DNA from: JBBATK01 sp046297095
GTDB taxonomy: Bacteria; Bacteroidota; Ignavibacteria; Kapaibacteriales; NICIL-2
Length of the DNA stretch: 64,000 nucleotides
Direction of reading: 5' to 3'
NCBI GenBank assembly: GCA_046297095.1
Contig: JBKCNS010000063.1
Span: forward strand, 107,591 to 171,590
A model generated the notes under the pieces. It was given only the letters and a program-made list of their open reading frames with translations, did no database searches and had not been told where the DNA came from. Below are positions 44,896 to 53,918 of this stretch, piece by piece (within the stretch, counting starts at the first letter, position 1; each line of letters starts with the position of its first letter). A program made the translations under genes and the position numbers.

Positions 44896-46218
44896 CTACT
44901 CTTCTTCGTTCATCCTTTTATTTTTCCTTCGGAAGCTCAAGCTGATAGGCACGCCCTCGAAATCATGATGGCGGCGTATGGCACGCTCCAAGAATCGCTT
45001 GTAGCTGTCCGGAATAAGCTCGGGTTTGTTGGAGAAGAGTGCGAACATGGGCGGTTCGGTTTTTATCTGCGTGATGTAATTGATTCGCAAATCGAATCCG
45101 CGCACGCTTGGCGGCGGTGTGCGTTCGATATCACCAATTAGCGCATCGTTCAGAAGTGCAGTGGGAATGCGGCTTCGGCGGCGATCATGAATATGCTCGC
45201 ACATCTCAACTACTTTGGTTACCCGCTGCTTGGTTAGCGCGCTGATATACACAACCGGAAGAAAATCGAACATAGCCAAGTCTTCGCGAAGCTTCTTGGT
45301 GAACTCGTCGGCGGTCTTGGTATCCTTCTCTACGGCATCCCATTTGTTCACGGCAATCAGAATTCCCTTTCGAGCAGCAACAACATCATGGATGATTTGC
45401 TTGTCCTGATGTTCCAAACCACGAGTAGCATCAAGCATCACAACGGCCACATGGCATCGCTCAATAGCACGCATGGTTCGTAGGGTGCTGTACATTTCGA
45501 TGTTCTCGGTAACGGCTGCTTTCTTTCGCAAGCCTGCCGTATCAATAAGAACCATTTCGCGCCCGTAGTATGTAAGAACACTGTCGATAGCATCGCGTGT
45601 GGTGCCGGCAATAGGCGTTACAATCATGCGGTCTTTACCGAGCAGCGCATTGGTGAGCGACGACTTCCCAACGTTCGGACGTCCCACCACAGCGATGTGC
45701 AGGCGATCATCTTCTTCGGCTACTTCCGGAATCAATGGCGCGGTAACGGCATCGAGCACATCACCACCGGAGCGTCCGCTCATGGCAGACATCGGGTACA
45801 CCATATCGAATCCAAGCGAGTAGAACTCTGCAGCGTGTGCATCGCGTTCAACATTATCGCATTTGTTTGCTACGAGCACTACCGGCTTGTGAGAACTTTG
45901 CAGCAAGCGGGCAATATCAATGTCTGTGGGAGTTACACCATCTACTGCATCTACCACAAAGATGATGGAATCGGCTTCGTCGATAGCAAGCATGGCCTGA
46001 CGGCGAATGGCGCTATCAAACACTTCCTCGCTTTCGGGAACAATACCGCCGGTGTCCACGAGCGTGAACACCTTGCCGTTCCATTCTGCTTGGGCATATA
46101 AGCGGTCTCGGGTGACCCCGGGCACGGCCTCCACGATCGCCTCCCGACGCTCGATAATGCGATTAAACAACGTGGACTTTCCCACGTTTGGGCGACCGAC
46201 AATAGCTACAACATTCAT
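44896..46218 (-). CDS. der: Ribosome biogenesis GTPase Der (EngA)
   Basis: 440 residues. Two GTPase domains in tandem, with P-loops GRPNVGKSTLF near the N-terminus and GRPNVGKSSLT about 175 residues later, each with DTGG/DTAG and NKCD/NKWD. A KH-like C-terminal domain follows. Acts in 50S subunit assembly. The basic tail RRKNKRMNEEE is typical. Convergent with the transglycosylase gene. Confidence 0.97.
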   Translation of the reverse strand: MNVVAIVGRPNVGKSTLFNRIIERREAIVEAVPGVTRDRLYAQAEWNGKVFTLVDTGGIVPESEEVFDSAIRRQAMLAIDEADSIIFVVDAVDGVTPTDIDIARLLQSSHKPVVLVANKCDNVERDAHAAEFYSLGFDMVYPMSAMSGRSGGDVLDAVTAPLIPEVAEEDDRLHIAVVGRPNVGKSSLTNALLGKDRMIVTPIAGTTRDAIDSVLTYYGREMVLIDTAGLRKKAAVTENIEMYSTLRTMRAIERCHVAVVMLDATRGLEHQDKQIIHDVVAARKGILIAVNKWDAVEKDTKTADEFTKKLREDLAMFDFLPVVYISALTKQRVTKVVEMCEHIHDRRRSRIPTALLNDALIGDIERTPPPSVRGFDLRINYITQIKTEPPMFALFSNKPELIPDSYKRFLERAIRRHHDFEGVPISLSFRRKNKRMNEEE

Positions 46219-46344
46219 ATTTGCTCACTTCGTAGGGACGCAATTTCGCAACTTCGAGGCAATTGCAGGCAGGAACTGCAAATCGTTCTCTGTAATTTCG
46301 TTGTATTGAGTAAAAGGATAAGGTTCACCACAACGCTGATATCC

Positions 46345-47085
46345 ATGGCAAATGCTCCTATTCTGAACATAGCGGCCTATACGTTTACCTCGCTCGACGA
46401 AGATTGGATACAATCACTTCGTTTTCCATTGCGAGCGCAGTTACGAGAATTAGGTGTGTTCGGGACTATTCTTCTTAGCACCGAAGGCATCAACGTGTTC
46501 CTGGCAGGCACGGATCAGGCTGTGCAGGCAGCTTGGTCCGTGATTACCTCTCACGCACCATTTGCAGGCATGGAGTACAAAGCCAGCAGAAGCGAGACCA
46601 TTCCCTTTAAGCGCATGAAGGTGAAGTTGAAAAAAGAAATCATTCCCATGGGCAGGAATATTAATCCTGCGTTAGGAACAGCGCCTCGCGTTCGCGCAGC
46701 CGAGTTGAAGCAGTGGCTGGACGAAGGCAGAGATGTTGTGATGCTGGACACCCGCAATACCTACGAAGTAGAGTTTGGAACCTTTGCCAATGCGGCCACC
46801 ATGAACATCAAACATTTCCGTTCGTTCCCCAAACTCATCGAAGAACTGGATCCCCAGATGAAGGATCGCACCATTGTTACCTTTTGTACGGGAGGCATTC
46901 GCTGCGAAAAAGCAGGTGCACTCATGAAGCAAGAGGGCTTTACCAACGTGTACCAACTTGATGGCGGTATCCTGAAATACTTCGAGGAAGTTGGACATCA
47001 TCATTACAATGGCGGTTGCTTTGTGTTTGACGATCGTATATCCCTTGATCCCGCCTTGCAACCGGAAAGCGATAATCAAGTGTAG
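46345..47085 (+). CDS. trhO: TrhO, oxygen-dependent tRNA uridine-34 hydroxylase (rhodanese family)
   Basis: 246 residues. The N-terminal acylphosphatase-like domain (LLSTEGINVFLAG) and rhodanese domain with C181 in FCTGGIRCEK match TrhO/YceA. It makes 5-hydroxyuridine at the wobble position of tRNAs, the precursor of cmo5U and mo5U. The C-terminal zinc-finger part found in longer homologues is absent. ATG 46345 is chosen; a TTG at about 46306 is in frame. Divergent from der, with about 125 bp between. Confidence 0.92.
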   Translation: MANAPILNIAAYTFTSLDEDWIQSLRFPLRAQLRELGVFGTILLSTEGINVFLAGTDQAVQAAWSVITSHAPFAGMEYKASRSETIPFKRMKVKLKKEIIPMGRNINPALGTAPRVRAAELKQWLDEGRDVVMLDTRNTYEVEFGTFANAATMNIKHFRSFPKLIEELDPQMKDRTIVTFCTGGIRCEKAGALMKQEGFTNVYQLDGGILKYFEEVGHHHYNGGCFVFDDRISLDPALQPESDNQV

Positions 47086-47259
47086 GTGCAGCAATCCGGG
47101 AACATCGCTGTAGCTGCAGTGAGAAGAGAAACTCTTTCTATTTTGTGATTGATAATATTCATGCGTTCAAGTTCTGTATGGTGACGCCGGTACTGTATTG
47201 GGGATAGTTCTCGTCACGCACACCGTAAACGCAGGCTCAACCATTCCGCGGGAGCAAAC

Positions 47260-50200
47260 ATGCGTATCAACGATTTCACTGCACTGCACACTCGCTGTAT
47301 ACTGCGCGCGATCATAACAGGATTTGTACTCCTGATCGCTAATCTTCAGGCTCAAGGTACTATTGATAGTATTGTATACAACCGCGGAACATTCTTTGGA
47401 ACGTCAACGAACGACGCATATCTTTTGCACATGGCGGTGGACGCCCAGGGATATGTGTACGGCACCGGACTCTGCCGGAGTATTCCAACAACCCCCGGCG
47501 CATATCGCACCACGAACCAAGGCGGTGTCTATGATGTCATGATTTTCAAAATGGATCCTACCATGAAGACGCTCATCTGGGCGACATACGTGGGCGGCTC
47601 CGGTGTGGATGCGGGCGGTGGAATTGCCGTTAACTCCAGTGGCGAAGTGTATGTAGCGGGTTACACCTTGTCGTCGAATTTCCCGGTGACTGTTTCCTCT
47701 GATGCCACGTATTTGGCATCGAACGTAGTGAACTACTTCGCGCTCAAGCTGAGTGCCGATGGCTCCACCCTTCTATACTCTCGAATTCTGGGACGCGGAT
47801 CGGCAGTAACTCAACAAACAGCGTCTGCTTCAAAAGGAGCTCATGTAGCAATAAATCCTTCCGGTGAGGCATTTGTGTTTTCGCACACAAACTCTAGTCT
47901 CTATCAAATCACCGGCAATGCGTATCAGGGATCGTTGGCCGGATCGTCCGATTTCGTTTTGACAAAACTCGGCTCTACCGGATCGGTATTGTATTCAACT
48001 TACTTTGGCGGCTCAGCGGCCGAAACCTCGTACGATATTTGCTATGCGAATGGGAAAGTGTATTGCACCGGTACAACAGCTTCTGCCGGCATATCGCTGA
48101 GAAGCGGAAAAGTTCCCGATGCTGTAGGAGACTGCTGCGTGTTTGTGGCAGACGATGGCTCCACCTGCCCTCCGCGTAAATGCTATGTATACGGCACATC
48201 CGCATCAGACCGCGGCTACGCCGTTTGGTACGATACCCGCGCACACAGAATTTGTGTAACAGGAACGATGGGCACAACGCCGCCTGCACCGTTCACATCA
48301 TTGCAGACGGGACAAAACTCCGGAGGCTTTATCGGTGCAGTTGACACCGCTCTCAATTCAACATTGTTTACAACTACAATTGGAACATCGGTTATACCTA
48401 CATCTGTTGTCACTCGATCAACAAACAGCACGGCATATGTGGCCGGTTATCTCACGTCCGGAACAGTACCTGTAACGGTGAACGGTTTTCAACAGACACC
48501 TCGCGGTTCATTGGATGGATTCATGATTTCCGTAGACTCCGCGGGATCATTTCTGAAATATGGCACCTACATGGGCGGCAGCGGCGAGGATTACAGCGCT
48601 GCCAAGGTGTTGCTTGTGGATCGCGGATGTTTGCTCCGAGTGATCTTCGGTATCACCACTCACTCAACGAACTTTCCTTCTACCACGAACACCTATCAAC
48701 CATTAAAGCTGAACGGTGTTGATGATCAGCCGGCGCTGGCAATGTTTGCCACTACACCCACAGCATCATTGACTTCAAGCGGAAAGCCGTGTTCACGAGA
48801 GGCCACCTTGACCTTTACAACCTCCTGCCCTATTTCCAGCCTGCGCTGGAGCTTCGGCGATAACACTCAAGCAAGCGGAGGCAATCCCATAGTGCATGTG
48901 TATCCCGGCATCGGTATTTACAAGGTAATCGCGACTGCAGTTACCACCGAAGGGGATACCATCGTTAAAACTCAAGACATCGCTATTGGAAGTGCAAACC
49001 CCATCGATGCGGGCCCGGATAGAACCATCTGTAAGAACCAATCTACGTTGCTTGTGGCAAGCGGCGCAGTGAGCTACTCGTGGAGCCCGGGCGGTACACT
49101 TAGCGATTCCACTATTTCAAATCCTGTTGCTCGTCCTACAAAAAACACGATGTACTATGTTCGTGGGCGCGATGCATTCGGGTGCGAGTCCTACGATTCC
49201 GTTTTCGTGGTAATACGAGAGATTAAAGCAACCGTGTCTGCTGACACAACGATCTGCGAGGGCTCGGTGGTACAGCTGGCCGCTACCGGTGGAACCTATT
49301 ACTCGTGGTCGCCCACCACCGGATTAAGCTCACCGAACAATCCTGTGGTGCTGGCGCGTCCTCAAACTTCTACCACCTATACCTTGGTAGCATACGATGG
49401 CATTTGCTTCGATACACAAAGAGTAACCATTAATGTTATTCCCAAGCCCAAGCTGAGCTTTGCTCCTGTGCCCGGCATTTGTGCCAACACGCCGGTGGAA
49501 TTGCGGGTGTTTGTTGATCCTCGCGGCGCAATCGATTCTACAATTATGTCCTATTCGTGGTTTCCGGCAAGTGGAGTAATAAACCCCACGTCTGCGAATC
49601 CTATCGTTACTCCATCAAAGGATTCCTGGTACAAGGTGACGGTAACAATGCGGAATGGCTGTATCGTTACCGACAGTATTCGAGTACCAATTCAAAGCAA
49701 ACTACGCATCACCGTGAGCAGTGATACAGCGCTGTGTTCGGGCGGTAGCGTTACGCTGCGGGCAAACGGTGCCACGCAGTATTCGTGGTCGCCTCGGGAT
49801 GGCTTGAACGATTCCACGCTTGCCTCGCCCACTTGCACTCCGCAAAAAACCACTACCTATAGGGTGATCGGGAAATCAGGCGCATGTATTGACACGCAAT
49901 CGGTAACGATTACAGTTCGTGAGCGCCCACGATCATTGCAGGCCTTTGGGGACACCACTGTGTGTACCAACGAGCGTGTGCGATTGTCAGCAACGTCGTT
50001 GGATACTACCGGAGTGACCTATTCCTGGTTTCCGCGCGCCGACTTCGAGAATCCCGACGGCGCTGTGGTGTATGCGCGATCTGCGGTTTCGCGCACCTAT
50101 GTGGTGGTGGCAACAACCATGTATGGATGCACCAGCACCGACAGCGTGCGCGTAACAGTTGATAATGCACTGGAGGTACAAGGCGGGCCTAACGCAACCG

Positions 50201-51549
50201 CTTGCGCCGGCCAAAGCGTGCAGCTGCGTATTCTGAGCAAGCACGATTCTTTAACCAGCTTTACCTGGACACCAAACGACGGCACATGGGATAAAAACAC
50301 CAACACCTACACAGTTACTGCTAATGCTTCGAAGACCTACAAAGTGGTGCTTCAACGAGGCTCATGTACAGGCGAAGTAGAGATGACGGTTACCGCTAAG
50401 CCGCAGCCGCAATTCACGGTAAGTGCCGATACAGCCGTGTGCGACGGGCAGACGGTGCAACCCTTTGCTTCTTCATCGCAGTCGGGAATTTCCTACAGAT
50501 GGCTTGTGAACGGCTTGCCGGATTCCGCGCTGGACAATCCCTTCTCGTCGCGTCCTGTAATGCGATCCTTACGCTCAGATCGTGTGTGGACCGTAGAGGC
50601 AAATGTGGACGGATGCATTCAGCAAAAAGAAGTGCGAGCACATGTGTACGCATTGCCGGATTCTATACCCACTCTCGACACCGCCATTTGTGCCGGCGAG
50701 TATGCTGTGCTTAGCATTCCGGCAACCACACCCGCAACCTACACCTGGGATCCGCCTGCAGGTTTATCTGCCACCACCGGACCGCGCGTTGTTGCTAATC
50801 CGGCTGCAACGTCGGATTACACCATCACAGCTGTTTCGCCCGAGGGTTGTGTTCGAACAATGCGTGTGCGCGTTGACGTACGCCGCAGAATAACGTTCAG
50901 CTATGGAATTGAGCCTGTCAACGATGGTAAAGTGCATTTGCCCGGAGATACTGCGTCTATTGTGGTCTACGCCTTGGCAGACTCTTCAATTCAGCGACCT
51001 CTGCGCCTGGATGTGGCTATCAACTCCGGCATACTTCAAGTGTTTTCGCATCCATTTACCGATGTATCGGGACGGCGATATGTTCGAGTAGAACTACCAT
51101 CGTTTGATTACACCTCACGGAAGATGCCCGTTGCCATCATCAAGGGTAAGGTATTACAAAGCTCTCCGCCCTACTCAACTATAAGCATCGAGAACATAGG
51201 GCAAGACTCTGCTCTATGCCCTATCGTCACTACCACCACGTCGTTGCTTTCTATTACCTCGTGCTTCAACAATGGAAGAAATGTGGAGCTCATTGAACCC
51301 TTGCAGGTGGCGGTTCAGCCCAATCCGGCAGATCATTCTGCACGCTTGAGCATACGAACATCCGAACGTGGTGTAGCGGTTGTAGAGCTCTACAATGCTG
51401 TGGGAATGCTGGTATCGATGCACCATGCAGAACTTGATGGCACAGGCACAAGCGGCACATTGCAGCTAGATGAGCTGCCTTCCGGACTCTACACCATGGT
51501 GGTGCGCACGCCGGAACAATTTGCGTACACGCATGTAGTGAAGCGCTAG
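47260..51549 (+). CDS. Large secreted SBBP-propeller / Ig-repeat protein with T9SS sorting domain
   Basis: 1429 residues. Signal peptide (about 1-31); SBBP-type propeller repeats (about 60-500) with ATYVGGSG and STYFGGSA strands; a PKD domain (about 515-580, RWSFGDNTQASGG). Eight Ig-like domains of 75-90 residues follow (about 585-1215), each with a cysteine early (TICKNQ, TICEGS, ALCSGG, TACAGQ, TAVCDG, AICAGE) and one late. Then comes a domain of about 130 residues ending in TSCFNNGRNVELIE, shared with the protein at 36196, and a T9SS type A sorting domain from VAVQPNPAD to the end. GGAG is 6 nt upstream of the start. Probably a long surface stalk. Confidence 0.9.
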   Translation: MRINDFTALHTRCILRAIITGFVLLIANLQAQGTIDSIVYNRGTFFGTSTNDAYLLHMAVDAQGYVYGTGLCRSIPTTPGAYRTTNQGGVYDVMIFKMDPTMKTLIWATYVGGSGVDAGGGIAVNSSGEVYVAGYTLSSNFPVTVSSDATYLASNVVNYFALKLSADGSTLLYSRILGRGSAVTQQTASASKGAHVAINPSGEAFVFSHTNSSLYQITGNAYQGSLAGSSDFVLTKLGSTGSVLYSTYFGGSAAETSYDICYANGKVYCTGTTASAGISLRSGKVPDAVGDCCVFVADDGSTCPPRKCYVYGTSASDRGYAVWYDTRAHRICVTGTMGTTPPAPFTSLQTGQNSGGFIGAVDTALNSTLFTTTIGTSVIPTSVVTRSTNSTAYVAGYLTSGTVPVTVNGFQQTPRGSLDGFMISVDSAGSFLKYGTYMGGSGEDYSAAKVLLVDRGCLLRVIFGITTHSTNFPSTTNTYQPLKLNGVDDQPALAMFATTPTASLTSSGKPCSREATLTFTTSCPISSLRWSFGDNTQASGGNPIVHVYPGIGIYKVIATAVTTEGDTIVKTQDIAIGSANPIDAGPDRTICKNQSTLLVASGAVSYSWSPGGTLSDSTISNPVARPTKNTMYYVRGRDAFGCESYDSVFVVIREIKATVSADTTICEGSVVQLAATGGTYYSWSPTTGLSSPNNPVVLARPQTSTTYTLVAYDGICFDTQRVTINVIPKPKLSFAPVPGICANTPVELRVFVDPRGAIDSTIMSYSWFPASGVINPTSANPIVTPSKDSWYKVTVTMRNGCIVTDSIRVPIQSKLRITVSSDTALCSGGSVTLRANGATQYSWSPRDGLNDSTLASPTCTPQKTTTYRVIGKSGACIDTQSVTITVRERPRSLQAFGDTTVCTNERVRLSATSLDTTGVTYSWFPRADFENPDGAVVYARSAVSRTYVVVATTMYGCTSTDSVRVTVDNALEVQGGPNATACAGQSVQLRILSKHDSLTSFTWTPNDGTWDKNTNTYTVTANASKTYKVVLQRGSCTGEVEMTVTAKPQPQFTVSADTAVCDGQTVQPFASSSQSGISYRWLVNGLPDSALDNPFSSRPVMRSLRSDRVWTVEANVDGCIQQKEVRAHVYALPDSIPTLDTAICAGEYAVLSIPATTPATYTWDPPAGLSATTGPRVVANPAATSDYTITAVSPEGCVRTMRVRVDVRRRITFSYGIEPVNDGKVHLPGDTASIVVYALADSSIQRPLRLDVAINSGILQVFSHPFTDVSGRRYVRVELPSFDYTSRKMPVAIIKGKVLQSSPPYSTISIENIGQDSALCPIVTTTTSLLSITSCFNNGRNVELIEPLQVAVQPNPADHSARLSIRTSERGVAVVELYNAVGMLVSMHHAELDGTGTSGTLQLDELPSGLYTMVVRTPEQFAYTHVVKR

Positions 51550-51569
51550 CACCGTTGCTTTGGCTAGCA

Positions 51570-51630
51570 CTTCTGATTCGTCTTCAGGGTAGTCTTCTGA
51601 TTCGTCTTCAGAGTAATCTTCTGATGCAAC
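51570..51630. repeat. 24-bp tandem repeat, two and a half copies
   Basis: Units at 51570-51593 and 51594-51617 differ at two positions and a partial third copy begins at 51618. The repeat (starting CTTCTGATTCG) lies between the convergent T9SS cargo and hppD genes. Confidence 0.82.
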
Positions 51631-52758
51631 CTACAGATTGCCGCGTAGCGCCTGTTCGCGCTCAATAGATTCGAATAGGGCCTTGAAGTTTCCTTTGCCG
51701 AAACTCTTTGCGCCTTTGCGTTGAATGATCTCGAAGAACACCGTGGGGCGATCTTCTACGGGTTTGGTGAAGATTTGAAGCAGATATCCCTCTTCGTCGC
51801 GATCCACCAAAATGCCCAGCTCGCGCAGCGGCGCGATGTCTTCGTCGATACTGCCCACGCGATCGAGTAAGTCGTCGTAGTAGGTGTTGGGCACGCGCAG
51901 GAACTCGATGCCGCGGTCGCGCAATTCAGTAACCGTGTGAACAATGTCGTGAGTGGCGATGGCAATATGCTGAACGCCCGGACCGTGATAAAACTCCAGG
52001 TATTCATCGATCTGCGATTTCTTTTTTCCTTCTGCGGGCTCGTTGATGGGGAACTTAATGTAGCCGCTTCCGTTTGATACCACCTTGCTCATAAGCGCCG
52101 AGTACTCGGTGGAAATGTCTTTGTCGTCGAAGGTAAGAAGCAGCTTGAAGCCCATCACATCTTCGTAGAACTTCACCCACTCATCCATTTTTCCTAACTC
52201 TACATTTCCTACGCAGTGATCCACGTACTGCAGTCCCGCCGGAGTAGTGTTGTAGGTAGATTCCATCGCTTGGAATCCGGGAAGAAAAACACCGGTGTAA
52301 TTCTTACGCTCCACAAACATGTGTACCGTATCTCCGTAGGTGCGAATGCCGGAGATAACCACCGTACCGTGATCATCGCTGATGGTAGTGGGCTCCTGCA
52401 CGGACACTGCACCGCGCTTTGTGGTTTCTTCCCACGACTTCGTAGCATCATCCACCCACAAGGCCAGCGTCTTTACGCCATCGCCATGATGATTGATATG
52501 ATTAGCGATATCGTTGCCGGGATGCATGGGCGTGGTAAGCACAAAACGTACTTTATTCTGCTGAAGCACATACGAAGCACGATCGCGCACACCGGTTTCG
52601 GGTCCTGCATAGGCCACCAGCTTGAAACCAAATGCGGTACGATAGAAATACGCTGCTTGCTTTGCATTGCCTACATAAAACTCTATGTAGTCGGTGCCAT
52701 TAATGGGAAGAAAATCGTTAGCTGTTGAGGTGAGGACTTGAGTTTGCTCGGTGATCAT
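51631..52758 (-). CDS. hppD: 4-hydroxyphenylpyruvate dioxygenase
   Basis: 375 residues. Converts 4-hydroxyphenylpyruvate to homogentisate with iron(II) and oxygen, in tyrosine degradation and quinone/pigment routes. The iron ligands are H181 (YVDHCVGNV), H264 (VQHIAIATHD) and E343 (FFEIIQRKG). Two VOC-fold halves and GKGNFKALFESIE at the C-terminus are as expected. A TATTTTTG promoter box lies upstream. Confidence 0.97.
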   Translation of the reverse strand: MITEQTQVLTSTANDFLPINGTDYIEFYVGNAKQAAYFYRTAFGFKLVAYAGPETGVRDRASYVLQQNKVRFVLTTPMHPGNDIANHINHHGDGVKTLALWVDDATKSWEETTKRGAVSVQEPTTISDDHGTVVISGIRTYGDTVHMFVERKNYTGVFLPGFQAMESTYNTTPAGLQYVDHCVGNVELGKMDEWVKFYEDVMGFKLLLTFDDKDISTEYSALMSKVVSNGSGYIKFPINEPAEGKKKSQIDEYLEFYHGPGVQHIAIATHDIVHTVTELRDRGIEFLRVPNTYYDDLLDRVGSIDEDIAPLRELGILVDRDEEGYLLQIFTKPVEDRPTVFFEIIQRKGAKSFGKGNFKALFESIEREQALRGNL

Positions 52759-52820
52759 CGTTCTGTGGTACAGAAAAGTGATAAAAGTTTTTGGAAGCGG
52801 ATGTACGCGCTTTCGGCAGG

Positions 52821-52828
52821 CAAAAATA
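52821..52828 (-). promoter_or_regulatory. Promoter -7 element (TATTTTTG) of hppD
   Basis: Exact TAnnTTTG match on the minus strand, 63 bp before the hppD ATG; no TTTG at -33. Confidence 0.55.
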
Positions 52829-52876
52829 CGAAGAATGCTTCACGACCGGAATGATGGCGCTTGCCGAAGCTGTACC

Positions 52877-53896
52877 TTACTGCCGCTCATAGCCAAAGCT
52901 GAATCTTACGCCGGCGTACCATTGATACCACGGGGCATCGCCAAGCACCGAACTCAACGGAATAGTTGCGAACGGCTCCACCGTTACGAACAGCGAACCT
53001 TGCAGCCCCGCCATCCATCCGCCCGACACAGTGAGCGAATACTGCGTGTTGTTCATTGTTTGGATGTCTGTCTCGGCGCGTACGTTTACCGTATCGGTTC
53101 CGTTCGAAAAGCGAACCTCATCTTTTGGGCTTGCGATGTGTGTGTATTGCCGCGCACTACTTCTCAGCAGCAACGAGCTATTCACGCCCATCGCCACGAA
53201 ATACAGCGATGATACATCGGCAAGTTCACTGCTCACATAAATACCGTACACCGGCAGTATCAACGATGCCCCGAGATTGCAACGATCCTGCGTTACGTTG
53301 AGCACGTTTACTTCTTTGATGGACTGCAGAGTGCCATCGAATCGAAGGAACTGCTTTGAGTTGTCTTCAGCATACAACCTTGTGGTAGATCGATCATACA
53401 ACGCATGAGCGCGCACGATACACCATAGCGCCGGTATGCTCTTTGCCCATATAAGTCCGCGGCTGCCGTATCCTGCCGAAAAATCATCGGGGGTTGCATC
53501 CTGTGACGAGAACTTCTCTTTGAACGCATCTTGATCTGAAGCATACGGCCAGGTGGTGTTGAACGCTGTCTTAGTTGGAGCAAAAGAAGTCGAACGCAGG
53601 TTCGACACCCCCTCGTACACGTATAACGGCAGTGCACTCATTATACCCACGTGCGTTAGTGCATAGGGCTGCGGGAACCAACCTTTAGAGAGATGCCGCA
53701 CAAAGGACTCATCGGAAGCCTCGGCTGCGCTTGCGGTATCATCCTGCATGAGTAAGGAGCGTGTATTAGTGCTTGATGCATGCGCGGGATGCAGCACAAT
53801 AACAGTGAGGACGATCACAAACATCAACTCATGAACAACGTGCGGGCAAAGGCCTGAAAGCCGCATGAATGCTGTATGTACGCCGGAATGATGCAT
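52877..53896 (-). CDS. Putative outer-membrane beta-barrel protein
   Basis: 339 residues from ATG 53896. A signal sequence (ending HPAHAS) precedes a region with many alternating amphipathic strands, and the protein ends in a C-terminal strand WYAGVRFSFGYERQ, with aromatic residues as in outer-membrane barrels. No known family can be named. It follows sprA by 22 bp on the same strand and might be co-transcribed, which makes a T9SS-related role possible but unproven. An ATG at 53866 is an alternative start. Confidence 0.6.
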   Translation of the reverse strand: MHHSGVHTAFMRLSGLCPHVVHELMFVIVLTVIVLHPAHASSTNTRSLLMQDDTASAAEASDESFVRHLSKGWFPQPYALTHVGIMSALPLYVYEGVSNLRSTSFAPTKTAFNTTWPYASDQDAFKEKFSSQDATPDDFSAGYGSRGLIWAKSIPALWCIVRAHALYDRSTTRLYAEDNSKQFLRFDGTLQSIKEVNVLNVTQDRCNLGASLILPVYGIYVSSELADVSSLYFVAMGVNSSLLLRSSARQYTHIASPKDEVRFSNGTDTVNVRAETDIQTMNNTQYSLTVSGGWMAGLQGSLFVTVEPFATIPLSSVLGDAPWYQWYAGVRFSFGYERQ

Positions 53897-53910
53897 GGGA
53901 ATGATGCATG
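53885..53910. repeat. Exact 13-bp tandem duplication at a start codon
   Basis: GGAATGATGCATG occurs twice head to tail (53885-53897 and 53898-53910) in the sprA-barrel-protein junction. The chosen start codon of the downstream gene lies in one copy and an out-of-frame ATG in the other, so a change in copy number would move it. Confidence 0.85.
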
Positions 53911-53918
53911 GTAGAATG

